64,000 bases of DNA from Gordonia sp. PP30. GTDB taxonomy: Bacteria; Actinomycetota; Actinomycetes; Mycobacteriales; Mycobacteriaceae. The notes under the pieces are model-generated. The model searched no databases. It worked only from the letters and a program-made list of their open reading frames with translations, and was not told the origin of the DNA. A program made the translations under genes and the position numbers. This document shows positions 1-8,635 of this stretch, in pieces (position 1 is the stretch's first letter; the number at the start of each line of letters is the position of its first letter). The DNA lies in NCBI RefSeq assembly GCF_023100845.1, contig NZ_CP095864.1, forward strand, positions 682,001 through 746,000, given 5' to 3'.

Positions 1-1131
1 GGTGACCTCGACGTCGTCGCCGAGGTGGACGACGAGGAGATCGCCGAGGTGCTGGGCAACTGGACCGGCATCCCGGTGTTCAAGCTCACCGAGGAGGAGA
101 CCACCCGTCTGCTCCGCATGGAGGACGAGCTGCACAAGCGGATCATCGGCCAGGAGGACGCCGTCAAGGCGGTCTCGCGGGCGATCCGTCGCACCCGCGC
201 CGGTCTGAAGGACCCCAAGCGCCCGTCCGGCTCATTCATCTTCGCCGGCCCGTCCGGTGTGGGTAAGACCGAGCTGTCCAAGGCCCTGGCGAACTTCCTG
301 TTCGGCGAGGACGACGCGCTCATCCAGATCGACATGGGCGAGTTCCACGACCGCTTCACCGCGTCGCGGCTGTTCGGTGCCCCTCCCGGGTACGTCGGCT
401 ACGACGAGGGCGGTCAGCTAACCGAGAAGGTGCGCCGCAAGCCGTTCTCGGTGGTCCTGTTCGACGAGATCGAGAAGGCCCACCCGGAGATCTATAACAC
501 CCTGTTGCAGGTGCTCGAGGACGGCCGTCTCACCGACGGCCAGGGCCGCACGGTCGACTTCAAGAACACCGTGCTGATCTTCACCTCGAACCTCGGCACC
601 AGGGACATCTCCAAGGCCGTGGGCATGGGCTTCAGCAAGGACGACGGCAGCGGCTCCAACTACGAGCGGATGAAGCTGAAGGTCAACGACGAGCTGAAGA
701 AGCACTTCCGTCCGGAGTTCCTGAACCGCATCGACGACGTCATCGTCTTCCACCAGCTGACGCAGGACGAGATCATCGCGATGGTCGACCTGATGATCGG
801 CCGCGTGGAGCAGCAGCTGCGGACCAAGGACATGGAGCTGGAGCTGACCGAGAAGGCCAAGAACCTCCTCGCCAAGCGCGGTTTCGATCCGGTGCTCGGT
901 GCGCGCCCGCTGCGTCGCACCATCCAGCGGGAGATCGAGGACCAGCTGTCCGAGAAGATCCTGTTCAACGAGATCGGCGCCGGTCAGATCATCCTGGTCG
1001 ACGTCGAAGGCTGGGACGGCGAGGACGACGGCGAGGACGCCAAGTTCACCTTCACCGGAACCGAGCGTCCGCGCGAGGTGCCGGACAACCCGGTCGAGCT
1101 GGCCAAGGCCGTGGAGGGCGAAGCCGGCTGA
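1..1131 (+). CDS. clpC1: ATP-dependent Clp protease ATP-binding subunit ClpC1, C-terminal part (5' truncated by the window)
   Basis: The frame is open from base 1, so the N-terminal domain and first AAA+ module lie outside the window. What remains is the second AAA+ module and the C-terminal D2-small domain. The Walker A motif GPSGVGKT is encoded at 247-270 and Walker B VVLFDE at about 451-468. Sensor regions and the family's GAPPGYVGY pore loop are present between and after them. ClpC1 is the cytoplasmic unfoldase that feeds substrates to ClpP1P2. It is essential in mycobacteria and is a target of cyclic peptide antibiotics. The protein ends in an acidic tail followed by a short hydrophilic extension, as in other actinobacterial ClpC1 proteins. 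A clear hairpin terminator follows. ClpB is less likely, because the linker into this module (WTGIPVFKLTEEE) is ClpC-like. Confidence 0.95.
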   Translation, partial: GDLDVVAEVDDEEIAEVLGNWTGIPVFKLTEEETTRLLRMEDELHKRIIGQEDAVKAVSRAIRRTRAGLKDPKRPSGSFIFAGPSGVGKTELSKALANFLFGEDDALIQIDMGEFHDRFTASRLFGAPPGYVGYDEGGQLTEKVRRKPFSVVLFDEIEKAHPEIYNTLLQVLEDGRLTDGQGRTVDFKNTVLIFTSNLGTRDISKAVGMGFSKDDGSGSNYERMKLKVNDELKKHFRPEFLNRIDDVIVFHQLTQDEIIAMVDLMIGRVEQQLRTKDMELELTEKAKNLLAKRGFDPVLGARPLRRTIQREIEDQLSEKILFNEIGAGQIILVDVEGWDGEDDGEDAKFTFTGTERPREVPDNPVELAKAVEGEAG

Positions 1132-1186
1132 GCCGTCCCGACGACGGCTGAGGTCGTCCCACGACGGCTGAGCCGTCCTGACGACG
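1127..1186. repeat. Three tandem copies of a 20-bp unit at the clpC1 stop codon
   Basis: Units run 1127-1146, 1147-1166 and 1167-1186, each a variant of GCTGAGCCGTCCCGACGACG. A fourth partial unit leads into GCTGAGCCCGTCGAAG, which is a half of the TTCGAC/GCTCAG-type repeat seen elsewhere in the window. The clpC1 stop codon lies in the first unit. Confidence 0.8.
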
Positions 1187-1209
1187 GCTGAGCCCGTCGA
1201 AGCCCCAGT

Positions 1210-1244
1210 GCGAGGCCCCGACAGCATGTCTGTCGGGGCCTCGC
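1210..1244 (+). terminator. Rho-independent-type terminator after clpC1
   Basis: A perfect 14-bp stem pairs 1210-1223 with 1231-1244 around a 7-nt loop. It is followed only by a weak, T-poor tract, which is typical of high-GC actinobacteria. Confidence 0.8.
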
Positions 1245-1291
1245 TCCTGTTACGCTTGTGATTGTTGTTACTAGTGTGACAGGAGTCTTCT

Positions 1292-2341
1292 ATGCGCGCG
1301 GCAACCCGAACGGCGTTGGCGATAGCGGCGGCGGCGATGCTCGCGGCCCCGGGTGTCGCGTCGGCGGATCCGCAGCCCGCGCCGTCCCCGGCCGCCCCGG
1401 CTCCGAGCGTCCCGCCGCAGGATTCCGCGGCGTCGTCGCACATCGTCGCGGTGAGCCCGGCCGGCCCGCAGCAGGAGACGATCGTCGTCTACTCGGCGGC
1501 GATGGACCGGAACATCCCGCTGACCGTCCTGCGACCGCGCGACGTATCGAAGCCGGCGCCGATCCTGTATCTGCTGAACGGTGCCGGCGGCGGCGAGGAC
1601 GACGCGACCTGGCAGGTCAAGACCGACTACGTCAAATTCTTCGCCGACAAGCACGTCAACGTGGTGACCCCGATCGGCGGCGCGTTCAGCTACTACACCG
1701 ACTGGGTCAAGGACGATCCGGTGCTCGGCCGTAACAAGTGGCAGACCTTCCTGACCAAGGAGTTGCCGCCGCTGCTCGACAAGCAGCTGGGCAGCACCGG
1801 GACCAACGCGATCGCCGGCATCTCGATGGCGGGCACCTCGGTGCTGAACCTCGCGATCGCCGCGCCGAAGCTGTACCGCGCGGCGGCGTCGTACAGCGGC
1901 TGCGGCCGGACCAGCGACGGGCTGGGGCAGGCGTACATCAGGACGGTCGTCGAGGATCGCGGGCGCGGCGACGTCACCAACATGTGGGGCCCGCTCGACG
2001 GCCCCGGCTGGAAGGCCAACGACCCGTACCTGAACGCGGCGAAGCTCCGCGGCACCAAGGTGTATCTGGCCAGCGGAACCGGTCTGCCCGGCGAGTTCGA
2101 CACCCTCGGTGCGCGGCTCATCAACGGCGACGCGGCGGTGCTGGCCGATCAGCTCGTGACCGGCGGCGCCATCGAGGCGAGCGTGCACAGCTGCACGGTG
2201 CAGATGGCGGACGCGCTGGCGCGCGCCAAGGTCGACGACACGGTGATCCTCCGGCCGACGGGCACGCACTCGTGGCAGTACTGGGAGCAGGATCTGTACA
2301 CCACGTGGCCGTCCATCGAGCGGGACCTGAATCGGCGCTGA
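1292..2341 (+). CDS. Secreted antigen-85-like alpha/beta-hydrolase esterase (putative mycolyltransferase family)
   Basis: This 349-residue protein has a signal peptide ending near ...GVASA (residue about 25) and then a Pro/Ala-rich stretch. The fold is the esterase-D/antigen 85 family. The nucleophile elbow GISMAG places Ser178, and the C-terminal HSW motif places His326, as in trehalose mycolyltransferases. The family moves mycolic acids between trehalose and the cell wall outside the membrane. Some members are plain carboxylesterases, so transferase activity is not proven here. The start is supported by AGGAG at 1281-1285, 6 nt before the ATG. It stands alone after the clpC1 terminator. Confidence 0.85.
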   Translation: MRAATRTALAIAAAAMLAAPGVASADPQPAPSPAAPAPSVPPQDSAASSHIVAVSPAGPQQETIVVYSAAMDRNIPLTVLRPRDVSKPAPILYLLNGAGGGEDDATWQVKTDYVKFFADKHVNVVTPIGGAFSYYTDWVKDDPVLGRNKWQTFLTKELPPLLDKQLGSTGTNAIAGISMAGTSVLNLAIAAPKLYRAAASYSGCGRTSDGLGQAYIRTVVEDRGRGDVTNMWGPLDGPGWKANDPYLNAAKLRGTKVYLASGTGLPGEFDTLGARLINGDAAVLADQLVTGGAIEASVHSCTVQMADALARAKVDDTVILRPTGTHSWQYWEQDLYTTWPSIERDLNRR

Positions 2342-2367
2342 CGCGCGTTTGTCCTATTCTGTACACC

Positions 2368-2856
2368 ATGTCTGAACGCCGATTCGCTGCCGCCGTGACC
2401 GTGCTCGCGGGTGCGGGAATGGTGGTCTTCACCTTCTTGCCGTGGCTGCGGTTCCTGCCGCCGTCGACCTCCCCGGGCCTGGCGCAGGTGGTCGAGAGCG
2501 GCTGGGGTCTGCGCGACAGCGGTGTCGATCTCTCGGTGTGGACGATCGTGCTCGGCGGAGTGCTGGTCGTGAGCGGGCTCGCCCTGTTCTTCGGTGTGAT
2601 GGAGCAGCCGTTCGCCGGGATCAGCGCGGCCGCGGCGGTGATCGCGCTGGCCGGCGTCTGCTTCTTCCTGTCCAACCCGAGGATCGCCTTCGATCCGGCG
2701 CCGGACTTCCCGTATCCGCACGCCTTCGAGATGGCGGCCTGGGGGCTCTGGTGCATCTTCGGCTTCGCGCTGCTGGGCGTCATCGCGACGCTGACCGCGG
2801 TCGTCGCGTCGCGGCGTGTGGACCTGCCCACAGCGGCGGAGCACGCCAGCGTCTGA
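2368..2856 (+). CDS. Small four-helix membrane protein of unknown function
   Basis: The product is 162 residues with four hydrophobic segments (about residues 8-28, 58-80, 85-103 and 125-150). A short extracytoplasmic-looking loop between the first two contains LPPSTSPG. The open frame extends far upstream, but the ATG at 2368 is preferred. TATTCT at 2355-2360 is a good -10 hexamer placed so that transcription would begin at or next to the ATG, giving a leaderless mRNA. I do not recognise a named family. Related four-helix proteins are common in Mycobacteriales and usually uncharacterised. Confidence 0.75.
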   Translation: MSERRFAAAVTVLAGAGMVVFTFLPWLRFLPPSTSPGLAQVVESGWGLRDSGVDLSVWTIVLGGVLVVSGLALFFGVMEQPFAGISAAAAVIALAGVCFFLSNPRIAFDPAPDFPYPHAFEMAAWGLWCIFGFALLGVIATLTAVVASRRVDLPTAAEHASV

Positions 2857-2895
2857 AACGGTGATTCTCAGGTTGAGTGTGGAAAACTAGATCCC

Positions 2896-3801
2896 ATGCG
2901 TGCAATCCCCTCGGGCCGCCTGGCGGCCGCCCTGATCGCTGCTCTGGCAGTGGTCGCGGTGGTGATCGCCGGGGTGATGCTGGCCGAATCCAATTCCGGG
3001 TCCGCCGAGGCCGGTCCGGTGGTGCCGAAGGCCAAGCACGTCAAGGCCAAGTACGTCGCGCTCGGCAGTTCGTTCGCCGCCGGCCCCGGTGAAGGGCACC
3101 CGGTCGGGCGCTGCGGGCAGACCTCCGACAACTACCCGCGGCAGGTGGCGCGCGCACTGAACATGAAGCTGGTCGACGCGACCTGCTCGGGCGCGGTGAC
3201 CGAGGACATTCTTCGGCCGTCGCCCAAACATCACGATCGGGCCCCGCAGATCGACGCGGTGACCCCGGACACCTCGCTGGTGACGGTCACCGTCGGCGGG
3301 AACGACGTCGGCTACATCGGGCGGATCGCGAACATGGTGTGCGCCAACCTCGCGGTCGGCCTGTACCTCCCGCCGCTCGGCAAGTACTGCAACTCGATCA
3401 ACTGGCCGTCGGCCTTCCCGATGCCCGACCGGTACCAGTCGGTGGAGCGGTCGCTGATCGATGTGGTGCGCGCGGTTCACACCCGCGCCCCCGAGGCCCG
3501 CGTGGTGCTGGTCGACTACCTGCCGGTGGTCTCGGTGAACGAGGGCTGGTGCGACCGGCTGCCGATGGAGCCGTGGCAGGTGGCCGAGACCGCTGACGTC
3601 GGCACCCGGCTGGCCGACGCGACCGCCCGGGCCGCGCAGGCCTCCGGCGCCCAGGTGGTCCGCACCGAGGCCGACGGGGCCAAGCACACGATCTGCTCCG
3701 CGGACCCGTGGGTCCGCGGCTACGGCCAGCCCATGCCGTTCCACCCGAACGCCGCGGGCAAGCGGGCGATGGCCGACGAAGTGATCCGCGCCCTGCGCTG
3801 A
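2896..3801 (+). CDS. Secreted SGNH/GDSL-type hydrolase (lipase/esterase)
   Basis: This 301-residue protein has an N-terminal signal or anchor segment (about residues 8-32), so it acts outside the membrane. Block I is GSSFAAG (residues 57-63), with Ser replacing the Asp of the classical GDS motif. That is usual in the mycobacterial branch of this family. Block III GGND is present, and the C-terminal block HPNAAG holds the catalytic His283. The usual Asp three residues before that His is not seen. Several Cys residues suggest disulphides. The substrate is unknown; relatives cleave short acyl esters or lipids. Confidence 0.85.
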   Translation: MRAIPSGRLAAALIAALAVVAVVIAGVMLAESNSGSAEAGPVVPKAKHVKAKYVALGSSFAAGPGEGHPVGRCGQTSDNYPRQVARALNMKLVDATCSGAVTEDILRPSPKHHDRAPQIDAVTPDTSLVTVTVGGNDVGYIGRIANMVCANLAVGLYLPPLGKYCNSINWPSAFPMPDRYQSVERSLIDVVRAVHTRAPEARVVLVDYLPVVSVNEGWCDRLPMEPWQVAETADVGTRLADATARAAQASGAQVVRTEADGAKHTICSADPWVRGYGQPMPFHPNAAGKRAMADEVIRALR

Positions 3802-3811
3802 ACGCGCTGGT

Positions 3812-3856
3812 GTTCTTCCCTCCCGCTGGCGGACTTGGACGCCGCTGGTCAGGTAT
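3812..3856. repeat. Left copy of a 45-bp direct repeat flanking a gene remnant
   Basis: It aligns with 4099-4143 at about 38 of 45 positions without gaps. Both copies contain GCTGGCGGAC and end in GCTGGTCAGGTAT. The two copies enclose the coding remnant at 3882-4091. Confidence 0.75.
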
Positions 3857-3881
3857 GGCCAGCTGAGTCCAGATTCGGCGG

Positions 3882-4091
3882 GACGACGAGCTGCTGCGGC
3901 CCGGCGAGTCGGCCGAGACGACGATGGCCGCCGAAAAGCGCCGGGAACTGGCGCTGCGGCGCCTGGGCCTGACGGTGGTGCGCTGGAACTGGGGCATGCT
4001 CGAACGGGGCGAGGTGGTGTCGCTGCTGATCGGCTGGCTCGACGCGCTCGGCCTCCGCGGCGCGTCGCCCCGCCCGGTCGCGGCCGGATGA
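3882..4091 (+). pseudogene. C-terminal remnant of an AbiEi/DUF559-like protein
   Basis: An open stretch of 69 codons ends in a normal stop but has no start or N-terminal domain. It reads DDELLRPGESAE, then EKRRELALRRLG, then TVVRWNWGML. That pattern resembles the C-terminal nuclease-like end of actinobacterial AbiEi/DUF559 proteins found in type IV toxin-antitoxin contexts. The rest of the gene is missing upstream. Identification rests on a short motif only, so the family call is tentative. Confidence 0.45.
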
Positions 4092-4098
4092 CGCGGGC

Positions 4099-4143
4099 GT
4101 TCCTCCATCCGGCTGGCGGACCTGGACCGTGCTGGTCAGGTAT
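4099..4143. repeat. Right copy of the 45-bp direct repeat
   Basis: Partner of 3812-3856. It lies just after the remnant's stop codon. Similarity continues weakly beyond the repeat into a TTC-GGCGGGACG stretch at both sites. Confidence 0.75.
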
Positions 4144-4197
4144 CGCCCGCGCCGTCCCGTTCCGGCGGGACGGTGGAGAGACGCCAGCGTGGTCGGG

Positions 4198-5589
4198 TCA
4201 GGCGGCGTCGACCATGCCCGAGGTGCGCTGCTTGTAGAGCACCGCGGAAGCGCCGATCAGCAGCAGGATGCCGGTCCCGGCGAGGTAGGTGCCGATGCCG
4301 TAACCGAGGGTCTGCTGAATCACGACGCCGATGATGATCGACGCGCAGGCCACGACCAGCTGCTTGCCCGGATTCTGCTTGCGCCAGTCGAGCCGGTTGC
4401 GGCCGGTGGTGATGAGGCTGATCGGGCTCAGACGCAGCACCTCGACGAGGAAGAGCGTCAGGGCACAGACCACCAGGTACATCGGCACGATCATCCAGCC
4501 GATCCCCACCTTGGCGCTCAGGAACTGCGGGGTGACCGCGAAGATCGCCACCACGTGGGCCAGGTAGATCGCGAACGAACGGTCGGCGGCCTTGGCCATC
4601 AGGCTGTCGGCGGTGGAACCGGGACGACGGCGCGTCTGCCAGATCACGCCGCCGGTCCACAGGAGCACGATGATGCCGATGAAGGCGAAGGCGTTGTGCA
4701 CCATGAACACGTTGGTGGCGCGGAAGACGTCCTCGGCGGTCAGCTTCCCGCCGAGGCCCATCACCTGATCGGCGTAGTAGGCCAGGGTCGCGGCGATGGT
4801 GATCAGCGCGATCACCGAGAGCGGCCAGCGCCAGCGCTTCATGAAGGCGCTGAACGCCTCGAAGTGGAAGGCCGCGAGACAGCCGGCCAGGACGAAGAAC
4901 TGGTACGGCAGCAAGGTGATGCCGAGGTAACGCCACAGCAGGCCCAGGGGGCCGTGGGTGAAGATGTCCAGCGCCGGCCGGACCATGTGGTACAGCAGCC
5001 AGAGGTGGAAGATGCCCGAGACGGCGAGCAGATAGCGGTGGTAGCCGTTGGTGCGGCGGAGCACCCAGAGCACGGCCGGGAAGACCACGTAGATCTGCAT
5101 GCTCACCGACAGGAAGTACAGGTGGTAGGCGGCGTGCCCAGTGATCAGGTCGTAGGCGATCGACTTGCCCGCGGTAAGCGCCGCGTGCGGGCCGTCGAAC
5201 GCGGCCCACACGTCGCCCCAGCCGCCGCGGCGCCAGCGGTTGTACACCCAGTAGAAGAGCGACCACGTGACGAAGGGGAGCCCGATCAGCTTGAACCGCC
5301 GCCGCCAGAACGTCGGCGCGTGCAGCTCACGGTGCCGGTACTGGTAGGTCAGGACGAAGCCGGTGAGGGCGAAGAAGCAGTAGCGCGTGTAGCGCAGCAG
5401 CAGGCCGACGCCCTGGGCGATGAGCTCGGTGTAGGGCGCGATCGCGAGAATGACGTGATCGAGAACGACGCCGGCGAAGGTGACCAGCCGGACGAAGTCG
5501 ATCTGATAGAGGTGTTTGTCCTTCTTGCGCGGCTTGTCCTGCGGGGTCGCGGCCGGTGCCTCGGGCCGCGTGTCAGCAGACGAATCCAT
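4198..5589 (-). CDS. Membrane acyltransferase, acyltransferase-3 (OafA/YrhL-like) family
   Basis: This 463-residue protein has a charged cytoplasmic N terminus and about ten membrane helices. The family's R-x10-H signature is visible in the first helix (Arg34 and His45), where it is thought to handle acyl-CoA or the acceptor. Such proteins O-acylate cell-envelope sugars or lipids; in Corynebacteriales one member acetylates mycolate precursors. Nothing in the neighbourhood identifies the substrate. The gene converges on the repeat region at 3.8-4.1 kb and is transcribed towards it. Confidence 0.8.
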   Translation of the reverse strand: MDSSADTRPEAPAATPQDKPRKKDKHLYQIDFVRLVTFAGVVLDHVILAIAPYTELIAQGVGLLLRYTRYCFFALTGFVLTYQYRHRELHAPTFWRRRFKLIGLPFVTWSLFYWVYNRWRRGGWGDVWAAFDGPHAALTAGKSIAYDLITGHAAYHLYFLSVSMQIYVVFPAVLWVLRRTNGYHRYLLAVSGIFHLWLLYHMVRPALDIFTHGPLGLLWRYLGITLLPYQFFVLAGCLAAFHFEAFSAFMKRWRWPLSVIALITIAATLAYYADQVMGLGGKLTAEDVFRATNVFMVHNAFAFIGIIVLLWTGGVIWQTRRRPGSTADSLMAKAADRSFAIYLAHVVAIFAVTPQFLSAKVGIGWMIVPMYLVVCALTLFLVEVLRLSPISLITTGRNRLDWRKQNPGKQLVVACASIIIGVVIQQTLGYGIGTYLAGTGILLLIGASAVLYKQRTSGMVDAA

Positions 5590-5635
5590 GTGGCAACACG
5601 TTACCGGTGGAGGCCCCAGAACCCGTATTCGTGCG

Positions 5636-6292
5636 TCAGTGATCGAGCAGCAGACGCACCGTCTGAGCCATGCGATTGGTCACATCGGTCGCCGAGGCGC
5701 GGCGGGTGAGCCACTGCACGAGGTTTGACATCCACACGTCCGAGATCACCCGGGCGATCGCGAGTTCGTTCTCGGTCGGCTCCACGGTGGGATCGGCGGG
5801 GTCGAGCATCGCGCCGGCCAGCAGCCGGTCGATGGTGGTCGCCACCCGGTCCACCTCGCCGGCGGCCGATGCGTCGGCGAACATGAAGGCGCGGGTCATG
5901 GCCTCGGTGAGCAGCGGGTCGCGCTGCATGGCGTAGGTGATCATGTCGAGGACGTTGCCGAGTCGCTCGATCGGGGTGTCGCCGGGCAGCTGGGTACGGT
6001 CCACCCGGCCCTCGACGCGTTCCAGTTCGCGCGCCAGTGCGGTGACCAGCAGGTGCACCTTGGACGGGAAGTAGCGGTACAGGGTGCCGACGGCCACCTC
6101 GGCCTTGTCGGCGACGGTGCGCATCTGCACGGCGTCGTAGCCGCCCTTGGAGGCCAGTGCGAGTGTCGCGTCCAGGATGCGGCGGCGTCGTTCGCGCTGG
6201 GCGGCGGAGCCGACCTCGGCACCCGACGTCGGCGTTCCGGCCGGCGGAGCCGGGGCGGTGGTGTCGGCGTTGCTGGGTCCGGAAGCGGCCAT
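5636..6292 (-). CDS. kstR: TetR-family repressor KstR of cholesterol catabolism
   Basis: The product is 218 residues. A disordered Ala/Pro/Thr-rich leader precedes a TetR helix-turn-helix (QRERRRRILDAT, then GTLYRYFPSKVHLL) that is nearly the same as mycobacterial KstR. The ligand-domain text DPLLTEAMTRAFMFADASAAGEVD and WLTRRASATDV also matches KstR. In the known system KstR releases DNA when it binds 3-oxo-cholestenoyl-CoA. The gene is divergent from fadE34, the same neighbour as in M. tuberculosis, and a perfect KstR box sits between them, implying autoregulation. The ATG at 6292 is preferred over a much longer antisense frame running upstream. Confidence 0.93.
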   Translation of the reverse strand: MAASGPSNADTTAPAPPAGTPTSGAEVGSAAQRERRRRILDATLALASKGGYDAVQMRTVADKAEVAVGTLYRYFPSKVHLLVTALARELERVEGRVDRTQLPGDTPIERLGNVLDMITYAMQRDPLLTEAMTRAFMFADASAAGEVDRVATTIDRLLAGAMLDPADPTVEPTENELAIARVISDVWMSNLVQWLTRRASATDVTNRMAQTVRLLLDH

Positions 6293-6340
6293 GGGTAGCG
6301 TCCTTTGCTTTCCTCGGGTATTCGTTGTAACCCTAACCTG

Positions 6341-6358
6341 ATTAGAACAGGTTCTAAT
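6341..6358. promoter_or_regulatory. KstR operator between kstR and fadE34
   Basis: An 18-bp perfect palindrome, ATTAGAACAGGTTCTAAT. Its core at 6343-6356 fits the KstR consensus TnnAACnnGTTnnA at every fixed position. It is 48 bp from the kstR ATG and 36 bp from the fadE34 ATG, so it can control both. Confidence 0.92.
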
Positions 6359-6394
6359 TGCCGGGAACAAGCGTAAACGCGAAGGAGAGCCGTG

Positions 6395-8557
6395 ATGATC
6401 GCCACCTCGGCCGAGCAGACGGCCGTGACCCAGGCGTTGGCGGCGTGGGCGCAATCGCGCGGCACCGCCGCGGCGGTGCGGTCCGATCTCGACACCGGCG
6501 AGGCATCGTGGCGCGCGTGGTGGACCGAGATCGGCGACCTCGGCGTGTTCGGGGCGGCGGTCCCCGACGAGTGCGGGGGAGCGGGCGGCGGCCTCGGTGA
6601 CGTCGCGGTGATGCTCGAGGCGTGCGGGGCCGCGCTGGTGCCGGGACCCCTGGCGCCGACCGTCGCCGCGGCCTTCGTCGCCGCCCGGCAGGGCTCCCCG
6701 ATCGCCGCGGAACTGATCGCCGGGACCCGGCCGGTCGTGGTCCCGGCGACGGCGGTCGCGGCGGGCCTGCCGCTGCGGGTGACGGGTGGCGGCGTGGACC
6801 TCGGGCCGGTGCCGGGCTGGACCGGCGACGCGCTGATCGCCGCACCGCTGGACTTCGGGGACGACCGGCCGCGCTGGTGGCTGATCGACGCGCCGGCGAC
6901 GTCCGTGGCGGTCACCGAGATGCCGGGGCCGCTCGACGGCACCGCCGTGCCACGGCGCATCCGGATCGACGGCGTCGACGACGCGCGGCTGACCGAACTG
7001 GCGGACGGTGAACTGTTCTTCGCGGTGCTGACTCTCGGGGTCGTCGCCTATCAGGCGGGCGTCGCACGACATGTGCTGGATACGGCGGTCGACTACGCCA
7101 AGGTCCGCACTCAGTTCGGTGCGCCGATCGGCTCGTTCCAGGCGGTGAAGCACCTCGCGGCCGACATGCTGTGCCGCAGCGAGCAGCTCGGTGCCGCGGC
7201 GTGGGATCTCGCGGCCGCACTCGACGACCTGGTGCGCCCGGGCGCCGACGCGGCCCGGCGGGAACAGGTCCGGTTCAGCCGGCTGGCCGCCGCGGTCCTG
7301 ACCGCCGACCTGGCCCCGGCGACCGCGAAAGACGCGATCCAGATCCTCGGCGGCATCGGTTTCACCTTCGAGCACGACGCTCACCTGTCGCTGCGCTCGG
7401 CCCTGGCCGCGCGGATGCTGCTCGGACAGGGGTCGGTGCAGCGCGCCGAGCTGGCCGCTCTCGCCCGGGACGGCCTCCGCCGGGAGTTCACGCTCGATCT
7501 GGCGGCGGCGGAGGCGCGACGGCTGGAGATCGCGGCGACGGCCGAGACGATCGCCGCCGCGCCCGAGGATCGCCGGCGCGTGGAACTCGCGCGCACCGGG
7601 TTCCTGGTGCCGCACTGGCGGCCGCCGTACGGGCTGGGTGCCGATCCCGCGCTGCAACTGCTGATCGACGCCGAACTGGATCGTGTCGGGGTGACCCGGC
7701 CCGATCTGGTGATCGCGGGCTGGGCGCTGCCGACGATCCTGGAACACGGCACCGACGAGCAGCGTGAGCGCTTCGTCGGACCGACGCTGGCCGGTGAGAT
7801 CCGGTGGTGTCAGCTGTTCTCCGAGCCCGAGGCCGGTTCGGACCTGGCGTCGCTGCGCACCCGCGCCGAGCGGGTCGACGGCGGCTGGCTGCTGTCCGGC
7901 CAGAAGGTGTGGACCTCGGAAGCGCATTTCTCCCAGTGGGCGGTGTGCCTGGCGCGTACTGATCACGACGTCGCGAAGCACAAGGGCATCAGCTACTTCC
8001 TGGTCGATATGAGCAGTCCGGGCATCGAGATCCGGCCGCTGCGCGAATTGACCGGCCGGGCGATGTTCAACGAGGTCTTCCTGGACGGGGTGTTCGTGCC
8101 CGACGCGCTGGTGGTCGGCGCGCCCGGCGAGGGCTGGCGGCTGGCGCGCACGACGCTCGCCAATGAGCGCGTGGCGATGGGCGGGGCCGGTCTCGGCAAG
8201 GAGGTCGACGCGTTGCTGCGGCAGATCGACGGGTGCGAGCTGCCGCCGGACGTGCTGGGCGAGTTGGGGCGGATCGTCGCCGATGCGCACATCGGGCGGG
8301 CGCTCGATGCCCGCGCCGTGGTGCAACGACTCTCCGGGACCGATCCGGGGGCGATCTCCAGCGTCCGGAAGCTGATCGGTGTGGTCCATCGCCAGTCGGT
8401 GCCGGAATTCGCCACCGACCTGCTCGGGGTCGACGCCCTCGCCGCCACCCGGGCCACCGAGTTGCTGCTCCTCAACCGCTGTCTGTCGATCGCGGGCGGC
8501 ACCACGCAGATCCTCAAGAACGCCGCGGCCGAGCGGATCCTCGGGCTGCCACGATGA
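6395..8557 (+). CDS. fadE34: Fused two-domain acyl-CoA dehydrogenase FadE34 (ChsE3)
   Basis: At 720 residues it is double the usual length and carries two acyl-CoA dehydrogenase modules in tandem (roughly residues 1-345 and 350-720). The first ends with a QILGGIGFTFEHD block. The second has the full SEPEAGSDLASL flavin-site motif and a C-terminal SIAGGTTQILKNAAAERILG. This is the organisation of FadE34, which dehydrogenates C24-type steroid-CoA side chains using FAD. AAGGAG at 6382-6387 supports the ATG at 6395 rather than the GTG just before it. It is divergent from kstR under a KstR box. The igr-type operon begins directly downstream under its own boxes. Confidence 0.88.
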   Translation: MIATSAEQTAVTQALAAWAQSRGTAAAVRSDLDTGEASWRAWWTEIGDLGVFGAAVPDECGGAGGGLGDVAVMLEACGAALVPGPLAPTVAAAFVAARQGSPIAAELIAGTRPVVVPATAVAAGLPLRVTGGGVDLGPVPGWTGDALIAAPLDFGDDRPRWWLIDAPATSVAVTEMPGPLDGTAVPRRIRIDGVDDARLTELADGELFFAVLTLGVVAYQAGVARHVLDTAVDYAKVRTQFGAPIGSFQAVKHLAADMLCRSEQLGAAAWDLAAALDDLVRPGADAARREQVRFSRLAAAVLTADLAPATAKDAIQILGGIGFTFEHDAHLSLRSALAARMLLGQGSVQRAELAALARDGLRREFTLDLAAAEARRLEIAATAETIAAAPEDRRRVELARTGFLVPHWRPPYGLGADPALQLLIDAELDRVGVTRPDLVIAGWALPTILEHGTDEQRERFVGPTLAGEIRWCQLFSEPEAGSDLASLRTRAERVDGGWLLSGQKVWTSEAHFSQWAVCLARTDHDVAKHKGISYFLVDMSSPGIEIRPLRELTGRAMFNEVFLDGVFVPDALVVGAPGEGWRLARTTLANERVAMGGAGLGKEVDALLRQIDGCELPPDVLGELGRIVADAHIGRALDARAVVQRLSGTDPGAISSVRKLIGVVHRQSVPEFATDLLGVDALAATRATELLLLNRCLSIAGGTTQILKNAAAERILGLPR

Positions 8558-8572
8558 CGGGCCGCCTTGAAG

Positions 8573-8603
8573 TAGAACGTGTTCTAAGATAGAACGTGTT
8601 CTA
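8573..8603 (+). promoter_or_regulatory. Tandem KstR operators before the igr-type operon
   Basis: Two identical TAGAACGTGTTCTA boxes lie at 8573-8586 and 8590-8603. Each fits TnnAACnnGTTnnA exactly and their centres are 17 bp apart. They lie 15 bp after fadE34 and 33 bp before the chsE1 start. Confidence 0.92.
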
Positions 8604-8635
8604 ACTTCTTCGCGGCGAGCACTTGGGAGGATCGG

